The notes under the pieces were generated by a model that was not told the DNA's origin, made no database searches, and saw nothing but the letters and a program-made list of their open reading frames with translations. From an uncultured Bacteroidota bacterium (GTDB taxonomy: Bacteria; Bacteroidota; Bacteroidia; Flavobacteriales; Flavobacteriaceae), in NCBI GenBank assembly GCA_902582405.1, contig CACHSA010000001.1, positions 1-64,000 on the forward strand: DNA of 64,000 bases, read 5' to 3'. Positions 18,026-27,601 of the stretch are shown here, piece after piece. Position 1 is the stretch's first letter, and each line of letters starts with the position of its first letter. The position numbers were made by a program, and so were the translations under genes.

Positions 18026-18729
18026 TGAGAATATTAAAAATTAGATATTTATTACAAATTTTATTTCCGTTACTATTCCTTTATTGTACAAAAGATGAAG
18101 TTCAAAATACCGGAAGACCAGGTATTCCAAATCTTGTTTTTCCAGAAAACAATACACCGTGTTTAGATACAACTGTAATAAACGACAACCAAAGCTCGGT
18201 AACTTTCAGATGGTCATTAACAAGAGATACAAATTCATACAGATTATTTGTTACAAATCTTTCTACTGACGAGCTTCAACAATTCTCCTCAGAAAATCCT
18301 GAGGTTACGGCAACTCTGAACCATGGAGAACCATACTCTTGGAAAGTTAGAGCATACGGCCCAAAAGGTACAGCTCCATCTGAGAGTGAAATATGGAAGT
18401 TTTATCTTTCTGGTCCAGCAATAGACAATTATGCTCCGTTCCCACCAGAACTCACCTTCCCAATTTCTGGTTCTACTGTTACCCCTATAAATAATTTGAT
18501 ACCACTTCAGTGGAGTTGTAGTGATGTTGATAATGATTTATCTTCATATGAGGTTTACCTTGATAAAGTTGATGGAACAACCTTAATTAAAATTGTTGAT
18601 CATAAGAGTGAAACAACATCACTAGATGCAGAGGTTGAACAAGGATTTGTTTATTATTGGAAGGTTGTTGCTAAGGATGCCCAAGGAAATGAAAGTAATT
18701 CAGGAGTATATTCATTTAGGACAAATTAG
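18022..18729 (+). CDS. FN3-like repeat lipoprotein coupled to the giant protein
   Basis: 235 residues. A lipoprotein signal ends at LLFLYC (about residue 22), so the protein should be lipid-anchored. Two fibronectin type III-like units follow, each ending in a W-K-V motif (YSWKVRAYG and YYWKVVAKD) and each opening with a proline-rich segment (PGIPNLVFPENN; FPPELTFPISGS). The ATG overlaps the stop of the giant gene as ATGA, so translation is almost certainly coupled and the two proteins are made together. It may anchor or bind the giant surface protein; that role is inferred. The 3' end overlaps the convergent SulP gene by 14 bases. No specific family name is recognised. Confidence 0.82.
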   Translation: MMRILKIRYLLQILFPLLFLYCTKDEVQNTGRPGIPNLVFPENNTPCLDTTVINDNQSSVTFRWSLTRDTNSYRLFVTNLSTDELQQFSSENPEVTATLNHGEPYSWKVRAYGPKGTAPSESEIWKFYLSGPAIDNYAPFPPELTFPISGSTVTPINNLIPLQWSCSDVDNDLSSYEVYLDKVDGTTLIKIVDHKSETTSLDAEVEQGFVYYWKVVAKDAQGNESNSGVYSFRTN

Positions 18730-19957
18730 TTTTATTTTTGAAAAAAAAATCTCCTAAATATTTCGTTAAAATACCTAAAAATATACCCTCTACTAAACCA
18801 AAAATTAAAGTAACCAACATAGTTATAAAAACATATGATAGTTCAATTTTATCATCTTTCCATAATTTGAATATTAATTCAAAATCAAAAAGAAAATATA
18901 CTGAGTAAATTATGATTGCAGAAATTACAGATTGAGGAAAATAGTAAACAACAGGTGTTAAAAATAAAATTGTAAATAGAATTATAATAGATGATACAAT
19001 ACTTGTAATTTGTGTTTTCCCCCCAATTTTATAAGCAAGAATTGTTCTATTAAAACTTCCTGCTGAAGGCATTGACCCAAAAAAAGAACTTATAATTTTA
19101 GCTAGGCCCAAGGAAATGTATTCTTGATTCAATCTAATTTTTTTTGGCTGATTAGGTTCTAATTTTAATGCCATTATTGAACTACCAATTGAAGCAATAA
19201 CAGCAATACCAAGCGCCCCAGGAAGGTATTTAATAGCTCCGATATTAACATTCGGGAAAATAAGTTCTGGTAATCCCCTAGGAATATCTCCAATTAAGAG
19301 TAATCCGTATTTTTCAAATTCAAATGAATAAGATAAAATCCCAGTAACTAGGACTAGAGAAATAGAAGTTGGGAATCTTGGAAAAAAAATTGCAAAGAGG
19401 AAAAGAAATACAATTGAGGTTAAAAACAATACTGAGGTATAGAATTGCAACTCGTATAAGTGAGAAAATAAATAAGGTATTTTTTTTAGTCCATAAACAG
19501 GAATTTCTATACCAAATGCACTTGAAAGTTGTGATGCAATAATTAAAATTGCTGCTGCTTGAATAAATCCTGAAATTATAGATTTTGGTATATATCTCAA
19601 AAACCTTCCAAGTCTAAAAACTCCAAATAATAATTGAATAAAACCTACCATAATCCCAAGAATTATAAGATCATTTATGTATTCAGGAGTAAAAGGCTGT
19701 AAATTTTGGGAAAGAACATTAAAAATAAAAATTGATATTATTGAAACTGGACCTACATTTAAATAATTGGAACTTGATAAAAGTCCATATATTAACAAAG
19801 GGATGAACGAACCATATAAACCATAGATTGGTGGTATTCCAGCTAAAATAGCAAAAGCCATTGCCTGAGGAATTGTAACTATTCCGATTGTAATACCGGC
19901 TAATATATCATCCAGAAAAGAATAATTATTTGGAAAATTGAAAATTTTCTTCAACAT
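18716..19957 (-). CDS. SulP-family anion transporter lacking a STAS domain
   Basis: 413 residues, a polytopic inner-membrane protein with about eleven to twelve hydrophobic segments. The SulP signature is near the N-terminus: IPQAMAFAILAGIPPIYGLYGSF-type sequence (from about residue 29), followed by NVGPVSI. GSMPSAGSFNRT near residue 300 is the conserved core loop. SulP proteins usually carry a C-terminal cytoplasmic STAS domain and run to 550-600 residues; this one stops just after the last membrane segment (KYLGDFFFKNKTNLS). It probably transports sulfate, bicarbonate or another anion with sodium or protons. The next gene upstream, trxB, is divergent at 171 bases. Confidence 0.85.
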   Translation of the reverse strand: MLKKIFNFPNNYSFLDDILAGITIGIVTIPQAMAFAILAGIPPIYGLYGSFIPLLIYGLLSSSNYLNVGPVSIISIFIFNVLSQNLQPFTPEYINDLIILGIMVGFIQLLFGVFRLGRFLRYIPKSIISGFIQAAAILIIASQLSSAFGIEIPVYGLKKIPYLFSHLYELQFYTSVLFLTSIVFLFLFAIFFPRFPTSISLVLVTGILSYSFEFEKYGLLLIGDIPRGLPELIFPNVNIGAIKYLPGALGIAVIASIGSSIMALKLEPNQPKKIRLNQEYISLGLAKIISSFFGSMPSAGSFNRTILAYKIGGKTQITSIVSSIIILFTILFLTPVVYYFPQSVISAIIIYSVYFLFDFELIFKLWKDDKIELSYVFITMLVTLIFGLVEGIFLGILTKYLGDFFFKNKTNLS

Positions 19958-20128
19958 ATTTTACAAGTTACAAATAGACTTTATAATTGATTATATATTT
20001 TGCACTCTAACTTAGAATTTGATGTGAACAAAATATTAAAATAAGTTAATAACTAGGATTAAAATCAATAATGAAACTTCGTAAATAAAAACAATTTTTT
20101 TTAGGTTTGTTTAAACTTTTTTTTTCAA

Positions 20129-21061
20129 ATGGAGAATGTTAAGTGCTTGATTATAGGTAGTGGCCCGGCAGGCTACACAGCAGCTATTTACGCCGCCAGA
20201 GCTGACCTAAACCCTGTAGTTTACACGGGCTTAGAACCAGGTGGTCAACTAACCACAACAACAGATGTGGATAATTTCCCAGGATATCCTAAAGGTATTG
20301 AAGGACCTGTCATGATGCAAGAATTACAAAAACAGGCTGAAAGATTTGGAACAGATGTAAGGATAGGGCATGTTACTCGAGTACAATTAAGTTCTGAAAA
20401 AGGTAAAATGCATACTGTAACAATTGATGAAAATAAAATTATTAGTGCAAAAACAATTATAATTTCCACCGGTGCAAGTGCAAAATATCTTGGTTTACCA
20501 AGTGAACAAAGACTGATAGGTGGCGGAGTGTCAGCTTGCGCAGTTTGTGACGGATTTTTTTATAAAAATCAAGAAGTTGCTATTGTTGGAGGTGGAGACA
20601 CAGCTGCTGAGGAGGCTACTTACCTAGCAAATATTTGTTCTAAGGTCACAATGATAATAAGAAGAAGTGAAATGAGAGCATCTAAGGCTATGCAACACAG
20701 GGTGAATAAAACCAAAAATATTGAAATTCTCTATGAAACTGAAGTTTCTGAAGTATTAGGCGATAAGGTAGTTGAAGCTATCGAGGTTGTAAACAATAAT
20801 ACAGAAGAGAAAAGTCAAATTTCTATTTCCGGACTATTTATAGCAATAGGACATAAACCTAATACCGATATTTTCAAAGGTCAAGTTGATATGGATGACT
20901 TAGGATACATATTAACTAACGGTAAGTCAACAAAAACAAATAAACCAGGAGTGTTTGCCTCTGGGGATGTTCAGGATAAAGAATACAGACAAGCTGTTAC
21001 TGCTGCAGGAACAGGATGTATGGCAGCTCTTGATGCAGAAAGATATATAGGTACTCTTTAA
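20129..21061 (+). CDS. trxB: Thioredoxin reductase
   Basis: 310 residues, full length for bacterial TrxB. An FAD-binding GSGPAG lies near residue 10, the redox-active disulfide is CAVC (Cys137, Cys140), the NADPH-binding GGGDTAAEE starts near residue 154, and the C-terminal FASGDVQDKEYRQAVTAAGTG is the second FAD motif. It transfers electrons from NADPH to thioredoxin in the cytoplasm. It is a single gene, divergent from the SulP gene and convergent with hisS, with one base between the stop codons. Confidence 0.96.
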   Translation: MENVKCLIIGSGPAGYTAAIYAARADLNPVVYTGLEPGGQLTTTTDVDNFPGYPKGIEGPVMMQELQKQAERFGTDVRIGHVTRVQLSSEKGKMHTVTIDENKIISAKTIIISTGASAKYLGLPSEQRLIGGGVSACAVCDGFFYKNQEVAIVGGGDTAAEEATYLANICSKVTMIIRRSEMRASKAMQHRVNKTKNIEILYETEVSEVLGDKVVEAIEVVNNNTEEKSQISISGLFIAIGHKPNTDIFKGQVDMDDLGYILTNGKSTKTNKPGVFASGDVQDKEYRQAVTAAGTGCMAALDAERYIGTL

Positions 21062-21062
21062 T

Positions 21063-22445
21063 TCATTTTTTTAAATTGGAGAGTAAAATAGATTCTAGTT
21101 GAGACATTTTATGTTTTTTTTGCGTCCCATCTTTCATATATTTTAAAATAAATTCCTCTGTTTTAGTTTCTTCATCACCAATAATAATAACATACTTTAT
21201 GTTTTTATTGTTAGCATATGATAATTGTTTTTTTAATTTATCATGCACAGGATAAAATTCTGATTTAATCCCTTTAGATCTTATCATTTTTAAAATCGAG
21301 TTACAAATTAAAGCGGTATGAGACCCAAAATTTGCAATTAATACCTCTAGACTACCGTTAACTTCTCTTGGAAACAATTTAAATTTATCTAAAACCATCA
21401 TCAACCTTTCGAAACCTATTGAAATTCCAACACCGCTGAGATTCTTTTTTCCAAAACTTGCAGTTAAATTATCATATCTACCACCTCCACCTATAGACCC
21501 TACTTCTGGAAAACTTGAAACAACTAATTCAAATATTGTCCCAGTGTAATAGCTTAAGCCCCTTGCTAAAGACAAATCAAATTTTAAATCAATTGACTCT
21601 AAACCTCCAATCTTTTCAATGGTGTCGATAATAAAATTTAATTCTCTAAGCCCTTCTAAATTTATTTTAGAATCAACAAATGCCTCGTTAATTTTCTCTA
21701 ACTTAAATTTATTCGTTCCATCAACTGACAAAAAATATTCAATTTTTTTAATTTTTTGTTTATCAAAGTTTTTATTCGTCAACTCATTTATGACTCCATC
21801 AATACTTATTTTATCTAGCTTATCTAAAATTAAAGTGAATTCATTGAATCTATTATCGAAGCCAAGTAATTTGGAAAACCCATACAATATTTTTCGATTG
21901 TTTATTCTTAGTGTGACACCATTAATACACAAATCTTGGATTATTTTGTCATAAAGCATACAAAGTTCAATCTCTTGCCAATTGGAAACAGTTCCAACAA
22001 TATCCGCATCGCATTGTAAAAATTCTTGGAATCTTCCGTATTGTGGTCTGTCTGCTCTCCATACACTTTGAAGTTGATATCTCTTAAAAGGAAAAGTTAA
22101 ATCATTTTGGTGCTGAACAACATATCTAGAAAAGGGAACAGTTAGGTCATATCTAAGAGCTTTTTCAGATATAGAATTAGCAAATTTAGAATATTTTTTC
22201 TCACCTAGTGATTCTAAATCTGCTTTCGATAGCTTTTCTCCATTTGATAATATTTTGAAGATTAATTTTTCACCGTCATCGCCATATTTTCCCGTCAAAA
22301 CCTCTAATTTTTCCATTGAAGGAGTTTCAATAGGAAGAAATCCGAATATTTCAAAATTAGATTTGATTTTTTCTTTTACAAAATTTCTCAAATTAACTTC
22401 TTTGTGAGAGAAATCTCTGGTACCTTTTGGAATCGATGGCTTCAT
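21063..22445 (-). CDS. hisS: Histidyl-tRNA synthetase
   Basis: 460 residues, class II aminoacyl-tRNA synthetase. Motif 2 reads QSVWRADRPQYGRFQEFLQCD. The histidine-specific segments LARGLSYYTGTIFE and GSIGGGGRYDNL and motif 3 (GVGISIGFERL) are all present, followed by an anticodon-binding domain (residues about 365-460). It charges tRNA-His in the cytoplasm. It lies downstream of rplI by 82 bases on the same strand and ends one base from the convergent trxB stop. Confidence 0.96.
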   Translation of the reverse strand: MKPSIPKGTRDFSHKEVNLRNFVKEKIKSNFEIFGFLPIETPSMEKLEVLTGKYGDDGEKLIFKILSNGEKLSKADLESLGEKKYSKFANSISEKALRYDLTVPFSRYVVQHQNDLTFPFKRYQLQSVWRADRPQYGRFQEFLQCDADIVGTVSNWQEIELCMLYDKIIQDLCINGVTLRINNRKILYGFSKLLGFDNRFNEFTLILDKLDKISIDGVINELTNKNFDKQKIKKIEYFLSVDGTNKFKLEKINEAFVDSKINLEGLRELNFIIDTIEKIGGLESIDLKFDLSLARGLSYYTGTIFELVVSSFPEVGSIGGGGRYDNLTASFGKKNLSGVGISIGFERLMMVLDKFKLFPREVNGSLEVLIANFGSHTALICNSILKMIRSKGIKSEFYPVHDKLKKQLSYANNKNIKYVIIIGDEETKTEEFILKYMKDGTQKKHKMSQLESILLSNLKK

Positions 22446-22487
22446 ATTTATATTAAATACAAATATGCAAATTTTAGCAAGCTTAAT

Positions 22488-22508
22488 ACAATTATATTAT
22501 ATAATTGT
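22488..22508. terminator. AT-only hairpin downstream of rplI
   Basis: Perfect 9-bp stem ACAATTATA/TATAATTGT with a 3-base loop, 20 bases past the rplI stop and before hisS. It lacks a clear T-tract and G-C pairs, so it is at best a weak terminator. Confidence 0.3.
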
Positions 22509-22527
22509 TTGTTTAAATAGAATTAGG

Positions 22528-22995
22528 TTAGTTGCCTGGTTTTTTATTCGATTGAGCTGTAACTTCAAATGGGTATTTTACGATAACGTCTCTGTGAAAC
22601 CTCAGAGTTGCTTCATAATTTCCAAGCCTTTTTATATTTCGTCCAGGGATACTAATATATTTCTTATCTAACTCTTTACCTTCTTTGGATAAGGCATCAG
22701 ATAGGTCTTTGGAACTTATTGAACCAAACAGCTTGTTACCTTCTCCAACTTTTGCAGGTATTTTCAAATTAATTTTTAAAATTGAATCGGCAGCTTTTTG
22801 GGCCTCCTTGACAAGCTTTTGATCTTTTTTCAATCTTTGTTTTAAATTTTCAGCAAGAATTTTTTTAGCGGAATCTGTGGCTAATATAGCTTTACCATTA
22901 GGTATTAAAAAGTTTCTCCCAAAACCGTTTTTAACAGTAACTATATCGTCTTTAAAACCTAAATTATCAATATCTTCTTTTAAAATTAACTCCAT
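22528..22995 (-). CDS. rplI: 50S ribosomal protein L9
   Basis: 155 residues. The N-terminal L9 domain reads MELILKEDIDNLGFKDDIVTVKNGFGRNFLIPNGKA-like sequence, the standard 23S rRNA-binding module, followed by a long helix and a C-terminal domain (KLFGSISSKDLSDAL). The gene is last in the rpsF-rpsR-rplI operon, two bases after rpsR. Length is normal for Bacteroidota. Confidence 0.96.
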   Translation of the reverse strand: MELILKEDIDNLGFKDDIVTVKNGFGRNFLIPNGKAILATDSAKKILAENLKQRLKKDQKLVKEAQKAADSILKINLKIPAKVGEGNKLFGSISSKDLSDALSKEGKELDKKYISIPGRNIKRLGNYEATLRFHRDVIVKYPFEVTAQSNKKPGN

Positions 22996-22997
22996 AA

Positions 22998-23294
22998 TTA
23001 TTTTAACATATCTCCCACATAAGGCATTATTGCTATATGCCTAGCCCTTTTAATTGCTTTTGAAACCTTTCTTTGAAATTTCAGTGAAGTTCCCGTCAAT
23101 CGTCTTGGTAATAACTTTCCTTGCTCATTAACAAAGTTGATCAGAAAATTAGGATCTTTATAATCAATATACTTTATACCTGATCTTTTAAATCTACAAT
23201 ATTTCTTTTTTGTAGTTGTAGAAATATTTAAAGGCGTTAAGTATCTTATTTCACCCTCCTTACGGCCTTTGTTTTGTTCTTCAATTGATGACAT
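22998..23294 (-). CDS. rpsR: 30S ribosomal protein S18
   Basis: 98 residues. The conserved core is visible: [19 protein letters not shown], then LINEQGK-like sequence ([16 protein letters not shown]), then [22 protein letters not shown]18 pairs with S6 on the platform of the small ribosomal subunit. It lies three bases downstream of rpsF and two bases upstream of rplI in one operon. The ssb gene that often sits between rpsF and rpsR in other phyla is absent here. Confidence 0.96.
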   Translation of the reverse strand: MSSIEEQNKGRKEGEIRYLTPLNISTTTKKKYCRFKRSGIKYIDYKDPNFLINFVNEQGKLLPRRLTGTSLKFQRKVSKAIKRARHIAIMPYVGDMLK

Positions 23295-23297
23295 TAT

Positions 23298-23636
23298 CTA
23301 GGATTTAATTTTTAACTTTTTAACTCTTTTCTTCGCCCACTCAACAGCAAACTTATCAAGTTTTACAGTAAGATAGCGCATTACTCTTTCATCCCTGCGA
23401 AATTCAACTTCTAGAGAATCTATTACACTAGGATCAACTGTAAACTCAAATAAATGATAAAAACCACTTTTTTTATTTTGAATAGGGTAAGCTAGTTTTT
23501 TTAAACCCCAGTTTTCTTTATTTATAAAATTTGCCTTTTTTTCGTTCAAGAATAATTCAAATTTTTTTACTGCTTCCTTTATCTGATCTTCAGATAAAAC
23601 GGGATTTAGTATGAAAACAGTTTCATAGTGATTCAT
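23298..23636 (-). CDS. rpsF: 30S ribosomal protein S6
   Basis: 112 residues. The N-terminal [19 protein letters not shown] and the [24 protein letters not shown] core are typical S6, the partner of S18. It is the first gene of rpsF-rpsR-rplI. A candidate promoter lies 19 bases upstream. The C-terminal basic tail ([13 protein letters not shown]) is as usual for the family. Confidence 0.96.
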   Translation of the reverse strand: MNHYETVFILNPVLSEDQIKEAVKKFELFLNEKKANFINKENWGLKKLAYPIQNKKSGFYHLFEFTVDPSVIDSLEVEFRRDERVMRYLTVKLDKFAVEWAKKRVKKLKIKS

Positions 23637-23654
23637 AAGCTAACTTTTGGTTTG

Positions 23655-23686
23655 TAAAAATAAGTTAAATTGTTACATTAGACAAA
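23655..23686 (-). promoter_or_regulatory. Candidate promoter of the rpsF operon
   Basis: Reading the minus strand, TTTG, a 20-base spacer and TATTTTTA approximate the Bacteroidota TTTG / TAnnTTTG promoter, ending 19 bases before the rpsF ATG. The last base of the -7 box does not match consensus. Confidence 0.35.
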
Positions 23687-23687
23687 A

Positions 23688-23710
23688 TATTATATCTCTT
23701 TTATATAATA
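23688..23710 (-). terminator. Weak terminator-like hairpin after priA
   Basis: TATTATAT and ATATAATA form an 8-bp stem with a 7-base loop, 13 bases past the priA stop on the minus strand, followed by TTTT. The stem is AT-only, so strength is doubtful. Confidence 0.3.
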
Positions 23711-23722
23711 CAATTTCCACAA

Positions 23723-26170
23723 CTAGATTGGATCTATGTCTATATTAAGTTTAATATTGTTGAATTTACCAATCGATTCAAATGATCCAACTGATTTAAT
23801 TAGATGTTCTTTTATTTTCTTCCTGACAGCAGTATTAGGATATTTTATCAATATTTCTTTTATGTGCTCATTTTTAATTTTTGCTATATACGGATCAAAT
23901 GGGCCATAAATTGGATAAACAAATCCATTGCTTAATGACTTGAAAAGCCAATTACTAGCTAATATGAGAGTTTCGATGTTTTTAGATTTCATAGTTAGTT
24001 TAATTAAACGATAATGAGGGGGGTAATTAAATTCTTTTCTTTCGTAAATTTCTTGATTGTAAAATCCGTCGTGGTCGTTTTTTTTGATTAAATCAAAAAT
24101 TTTATTTTCAGATGAAAATGTTTGAATGATCACCTTACCTTGTATTCTTGTTCTACCCGCTCTACCTGCTACTTGAGTTAAAACTTGAAATGCTTTTTCA
24201 TTGGCTCGAAAATTAGGAAAATATAAAATATTATCAGCATTTATAACTCCAACCAATCCAATATTTTTAAAATCCAACCCTTTGGTTATCATTTGGGTTC
24301 CAATTAAAATATCAATTTCATGATTATCTAATTTTTCAAAAATCCTGTCAACTGAAAATTTTCCTCTGGTAGTATCCCAATCCATTCTCGCAACTTTGGC
24401 TGAAGGGAAAAAAAAATTGATTTGTTCTTGGACTTGCTGAGTCCCATATCCTTTCATATCAATTTTCTCACTATCACAAAATAAACACCTTTTTTGATTT
24501 TTTTGATTAAATCCACAATAATGGCATTTCAAAGAATTACTGTATTGGTGGTAAGTCAAGGATACGTCACAGCTTTTACATTTTGGAATATGTCCACAAG
24601 TTGTACACTCTATAATGGGTGCATATCCTCTTCTGTTTTGAAATAACAGAATTTGGTGGCCTTTATCTAAATTTTTCTGTATTGCGTCATAAAGCTCGGG
24701 GGTCAACAACCCTTTCATTTTATCTGCTTTATGATAAATCTTCATGTCAACAAATTTTATTTCAGGCAACTTTGAAGTACCATACTTTTCAGAAAGTTTA
24801 ATGTATCCATATTTATTATTTAAAGCATTAAATTTTGACTCCAATGAGGGTGTTGCCGACCCCAAAACCAATTTTGCATTATGTATTTTGGATAACTTAA
24901 TTACAGAATCTCTCGCGTTATATCTAGGTGCAGGATTATTTTGCTTGAATGATGAATCGTGCTCTTCATCAACAATTACTAATCCGAGTTTTTGAAAAGG
25001 TAAAAAAATGGAAGACCTAGCACCAACAATAATTCTTGCCTTTTCTTTGTTTTTAATAACATTATTCCACACCTCAAATCTTTCCTCATTAGAAAATTTT
25101 GAGTGATAAACTGACAAATATTTACCAAAGATCTTTTTTAATCTACTAACCATCTGAATAGTTAACGATATTTCTGGCATCATAAGTAAAATTTGAAATC
25201 CCTTTTTTAAAAATGTATTTATCAAATGTGAATATACTTCAGTCTTACCAGATGATGTAACTCCTTCGAATAAAACAATTGAATTCTGTTTCCATATTTT
25301 CAAAATTTTTTCTTTAGCCAAAAGTTGAGGTTCAGATAACTTTAACAACTTGGTAATCCCACTGAAATTGACTTTAAATCTGTCTTCATGCACTATTTTT
25401 TCAGATAAAATATTTTGAGCTAACATTTTCTTTAAAATTGAACTATTTAATTTACATTTCTGCTTTAATAGAGTATATTTTACCCATTCATTTTCTGAAT
25501 AATTTTCTAAGATATATTGAATTATCTTTCTTTTTCTTGGAGATTTCTTAAACTCCAAATTGTAACCATTTTTATTTTTTGATTCACTATACCTTTTATC
25601 TAGTTTTAGATATTTTACAAGTTTTGGCTTATATCTTTCCCTTACAGATTGTATCGAATTTACATAGCCTTTTTGAATGAGGTTATTCACTATTGAGAAA
25701 ATATTTTTTTTGTTCAAAATAAGCCTCACTTCATCAATTTTAATTTTTTTTAAATCAAGTGCATCGAGAATTATAATCTCTTCATCAGAGATTTTTCTGT
25801 AATCTACCTTTTTACTCAAATTCTTTTCTAATAAAGTTTCACTTGTAAGTAAAAAACTGCTTGGCATAGAAGCCTTTAAAATTTGACCCATGGAACATTG
25901 GTAATAATTACTCATCCATTTCCAAAACAATATTTGATTTTCATCTACAACAGGTAAATCATCCTGAAATGCAAAAATTTCTTTCGGTTCATAGCTATCA
26001 GGGATATTTCTATGTTTATCAATTATTATACCAGTGAAGATTCTCTTACCTCCAAATGGAACCAAAACTCTAAAACCACTTTTTATAAGTTTAAATTCCT
26101 GTTTACTAATTCTATAAGTGTAAAAGTTTTTTAGTGGAAACGGTAACAGAACGTCAATGTAAAATGACAT
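23723..26170 (-). CDS. priA: Primosomal replication restart helicase PriA
   Basis: 815 residues, full length. Order: N-terminal 3'-DNA-binding domain (residues 1-105), winged-helix region, Walker A VTSSGKT (near 304-310), DEEH box (VIVDEEH), a zinc-binding insertion with paired cysteines (CTTC, CKSC, CHYC, CLFC), then helicase motifs MITKGLDF and QVAGRAGR. PriA reloads the replisome at collapsed forks. Its ATG overlaps the stop of the upstream YihY-family gene by one base (TAATG), indicating translational coupling. Confidence 0.95.
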   Translation of the reverse strand: MSFYIDVLLPFPLKNFYTYRISKQEFKLIKSGFRVLVPFGGKRIFTGIIIDKHRNIPDSYEPKEIFAFQDDLPVVDENQILFWKWMSNYYQCSMGQILKASMPSSFLLTSETLLEKNLSKKVDYRKISDEEIIILDALDLKKIKIDEVRLILNKKNIFSIVNNLIQKGYVNSIQSVRERYKPKLVKYLKLDKRYSESKNKNGYNLEFKKSPRKRKIIQYILENYSENEWVKYTLLKQKCKLNSSILKKMLAQNILSEKIVHEDRFKVNFSGITKLLKLSEPQLLAKEKILKIWKQNSIVLFEGVTSSGKTEVYSHLINTFLKKGFQILLMMPEISLTIQMVSRLKKIFGKYLSVYHSKFSNEERFEVWNNVIKNKEKARIIVGARSSIFLPFQKLGLVIVDEEHDSSFKQNNPAPRYNARDSVIKLSKIHNAKLVLGSATPSLESKFNALNNKYGYIKLSEKYGTSKLPEIKFVDMKIYHKADKMKGLLTPELYDAIQKNLDKGHQILLFQNRRGYAPIIECTTCGHIPKCKSCDVSLTYHQYSNSLKCHYCGFNQKNQKRCLFCDSEKIDMKGYGTQQVQEQINFFFPSAKVARMDWDTTRGKFSVDRIFEKLDNHEIDILIGTQMITKGLDFKNIGLVGVINADNILYFPNFRANEKAFQVLTQVAGRAGRTRIQGKVIIQTFSSENKIFDLIKKNDHDGFYNQEIYERKEFNYPPHYRLIKLTMKSKNIETLILASNWLFKSLSNGFVYPIYGPFDPYIAKIKNEHIKEILIKYPNTAVRKKIKEHLIKSVGSFESIGKFNNIKLNIDIDPI

Positions 26171-27066
26171 TACTCAGTTTTTTTTTCTTCATTTAAACTC
26201 CTAATAGTTGCATTCAGCTCAAATCCTAAAAGTAAAATTATTGAATTAATCCAGCTAAAAAGCATGAATATTAGTAAGGCACCAATTGAACCATATAATT
26301 GATTATAATTTGAAAAATTATCAATGTAGATTCCAAACAAATAAGTACTAAAGAAAAATAGCAAGGTAGTCATCAATGCTCCAGGTGAAAAAAACCCAGA
26401 AAATTTTCCTTGAATTGTTCCAAAATAATAAAGAGTAGTAATTGATATATATGCAAGTAGGACAAAGATTAAGTTCTGTAATAAAATTGCAAAATTAATT
26501 GATTCGGGTAAAAGCCTCTGGAATAATAACTCAAAGGAAACAAAGGAGATAACTGAAATCAAAAGTAGTAAAGCCAAAATTACACTTACACCGAGAGAAT
26601 AAAAATATTGCTTAAAAATATTTCTAAATTCTTTAACATGATAAGAAACCTCAAAGCTAGTAAAAATTGAATTTACTCCATTTGCAGTTAAAACAACAGA
26701 AAGTAAAAAAACTGAAGATAACAAGCCAGCTCTCGGCTTGGATTTAATATCCTCAAATATTTTTTCAAAAAAAGTATGGGTGTCTTGAGGTAAAATAGTT
26801 TCGATGAAATTAAATAAAATAGCATCGAAATTATCAATACTAAAAAATTTTGGGATAAAAGGAATTAGATTTAACACAAATAAAATAAAAGGGAAAAGTG
26901 CCATGAAAAAACTAAAAGAGATAGACCCTGCTCTTGAGGTTAGTGTACCCCTGGTTAAACCTATAAAATATAATTCTAAGAGATCTAAAAATGAAAACCC
27001 GTTTAATCCAGGAATTTTTATATAGGAAAGGGATTTTTTTATTTTTTCTTTAAGTTCCTTAATCAT
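26170..27066 (-). CDS. YihY/UPF0761 family inner-membrane protein
   Basis: 298 residues with six predicted membrane segments and the family hallmarks RAGSISFSFFMALFPFILF near residue 40 and YGSIGALLIFMLFSWINSIILLLGFELNA near the C-terminus. This is the YihY (formerly BrkB/RNase BN) family, whose molecular function is not settled. It is the first gene of a two-gene unit with priA, coupled by a one-base stop/start overlap, and is divergent from rlmH. Confidence 0.9.
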   Translation of the reverse strand: MIKELKEKIKKSLSYIKIPGLNGFSFLDLLELYFIGLTRGTLTSRAGSISFSFFMALFPFILFVLNLIPFIPKFFSIDNFDAILFNFIETILPQDTHTFFEKIFEDIKSKPRAGLLSSVFLLSVVLTANGVNSIFTSFEVSYHVKEFRNIFKQYFYSLGVSVILALLLLISVISFVSFELLFQRLLPESINFAILLQNLIFVLLAYISITTLYYFGTIQGKFSGFFSPGALMTTLLFFFSTYLFGIYIDNFSNYNQLYGSIGALLIFMLFSWINSIILLLGFELNATIRSLNEEKKTE

Positions 27067-27130
27067 TTATTTTTCTATAAAATTAAGGTATTTTAAACAA
27101 ATTAATTTTTTGACTTTGTATTTTTACAAA

Positions 27131-27601
27131 ATGAAGATCGAGTTAATATGTATTGAAAAAACCAAAAAAAATGAGTATAGGAATATAATTCAAGATTATT
27201 TAAATAGAATTAATAAAAAATTAAGCTTTAAGATTAAAGAAATATCATTTGTTAATCCAGGAAAATATGATAAAAAAAATATATTAAATAAGCAAGTAAA
27301 TCTAATTCAAAGATATATTAATGAGAGGGATTATGTAGTTCTTCTTGATGAGAGGGGGAAAAGTTTTTCATCTATTGATTTTTCAAAATGGTTAAATTTT
27401 AAAATTTCGTCTCGAGATATAAAATGTTTAAAATTCGTAATTGGTGGTCCCTACGGTATCAATAAAAATATGAACTTAATTCATGAAGAAATAAGTTTTT
27501 CCAAAATGACTTTTTCTCATCAAATGATAAGAATTTTTTTTCTTGAGCAGATCTATAGAAGTTTAAAAATTATAAACAATGAACCATATCATTATGAATA
27601 G
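27131..27601 (+). CDS. rlmH: 23S rRNA pseudouridine-1915 N3-methyltransferase RlmH
   Basis: 156 residues from the ATG at 27131, which gives the normal N-terminus MKIELICIEKT; the ORF track begins at an upstream TTG (27110) that adds seven atypical residues. SPOUT-fold signatures are present: VVLLDERGKSFSS, FVIGGPYGI and the C-terminal FSHQMIRIFFLEQIYRSLKIINNEPYH. The enzyme methylates a pseudouridine in helix 69 of 23S rRNA. Its stop overlaps the start of the downstream ITPase gene (ATGAATAG). Confidence 0.95.
   Translation: MKIELICIEKTKKNEYRNIIQDYLNRINKKLSFKIKEISFVNPGKYDKKNILNKQVNLIQRYINERDYVVLLDERGKSFSSIDFSKWLNFKISSRDIKCLKFVIGGPYGINKNMNLIHEEISFSKMTFSHQMIRIFFLEQIYRSLKIINNEPYHYE

Noticed and set aside
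22465-22671. 68-residue plus-strand ORF between hisS and rplI
   Set aside because: It mostly runs antisense to rplI and has no recognisable feature.
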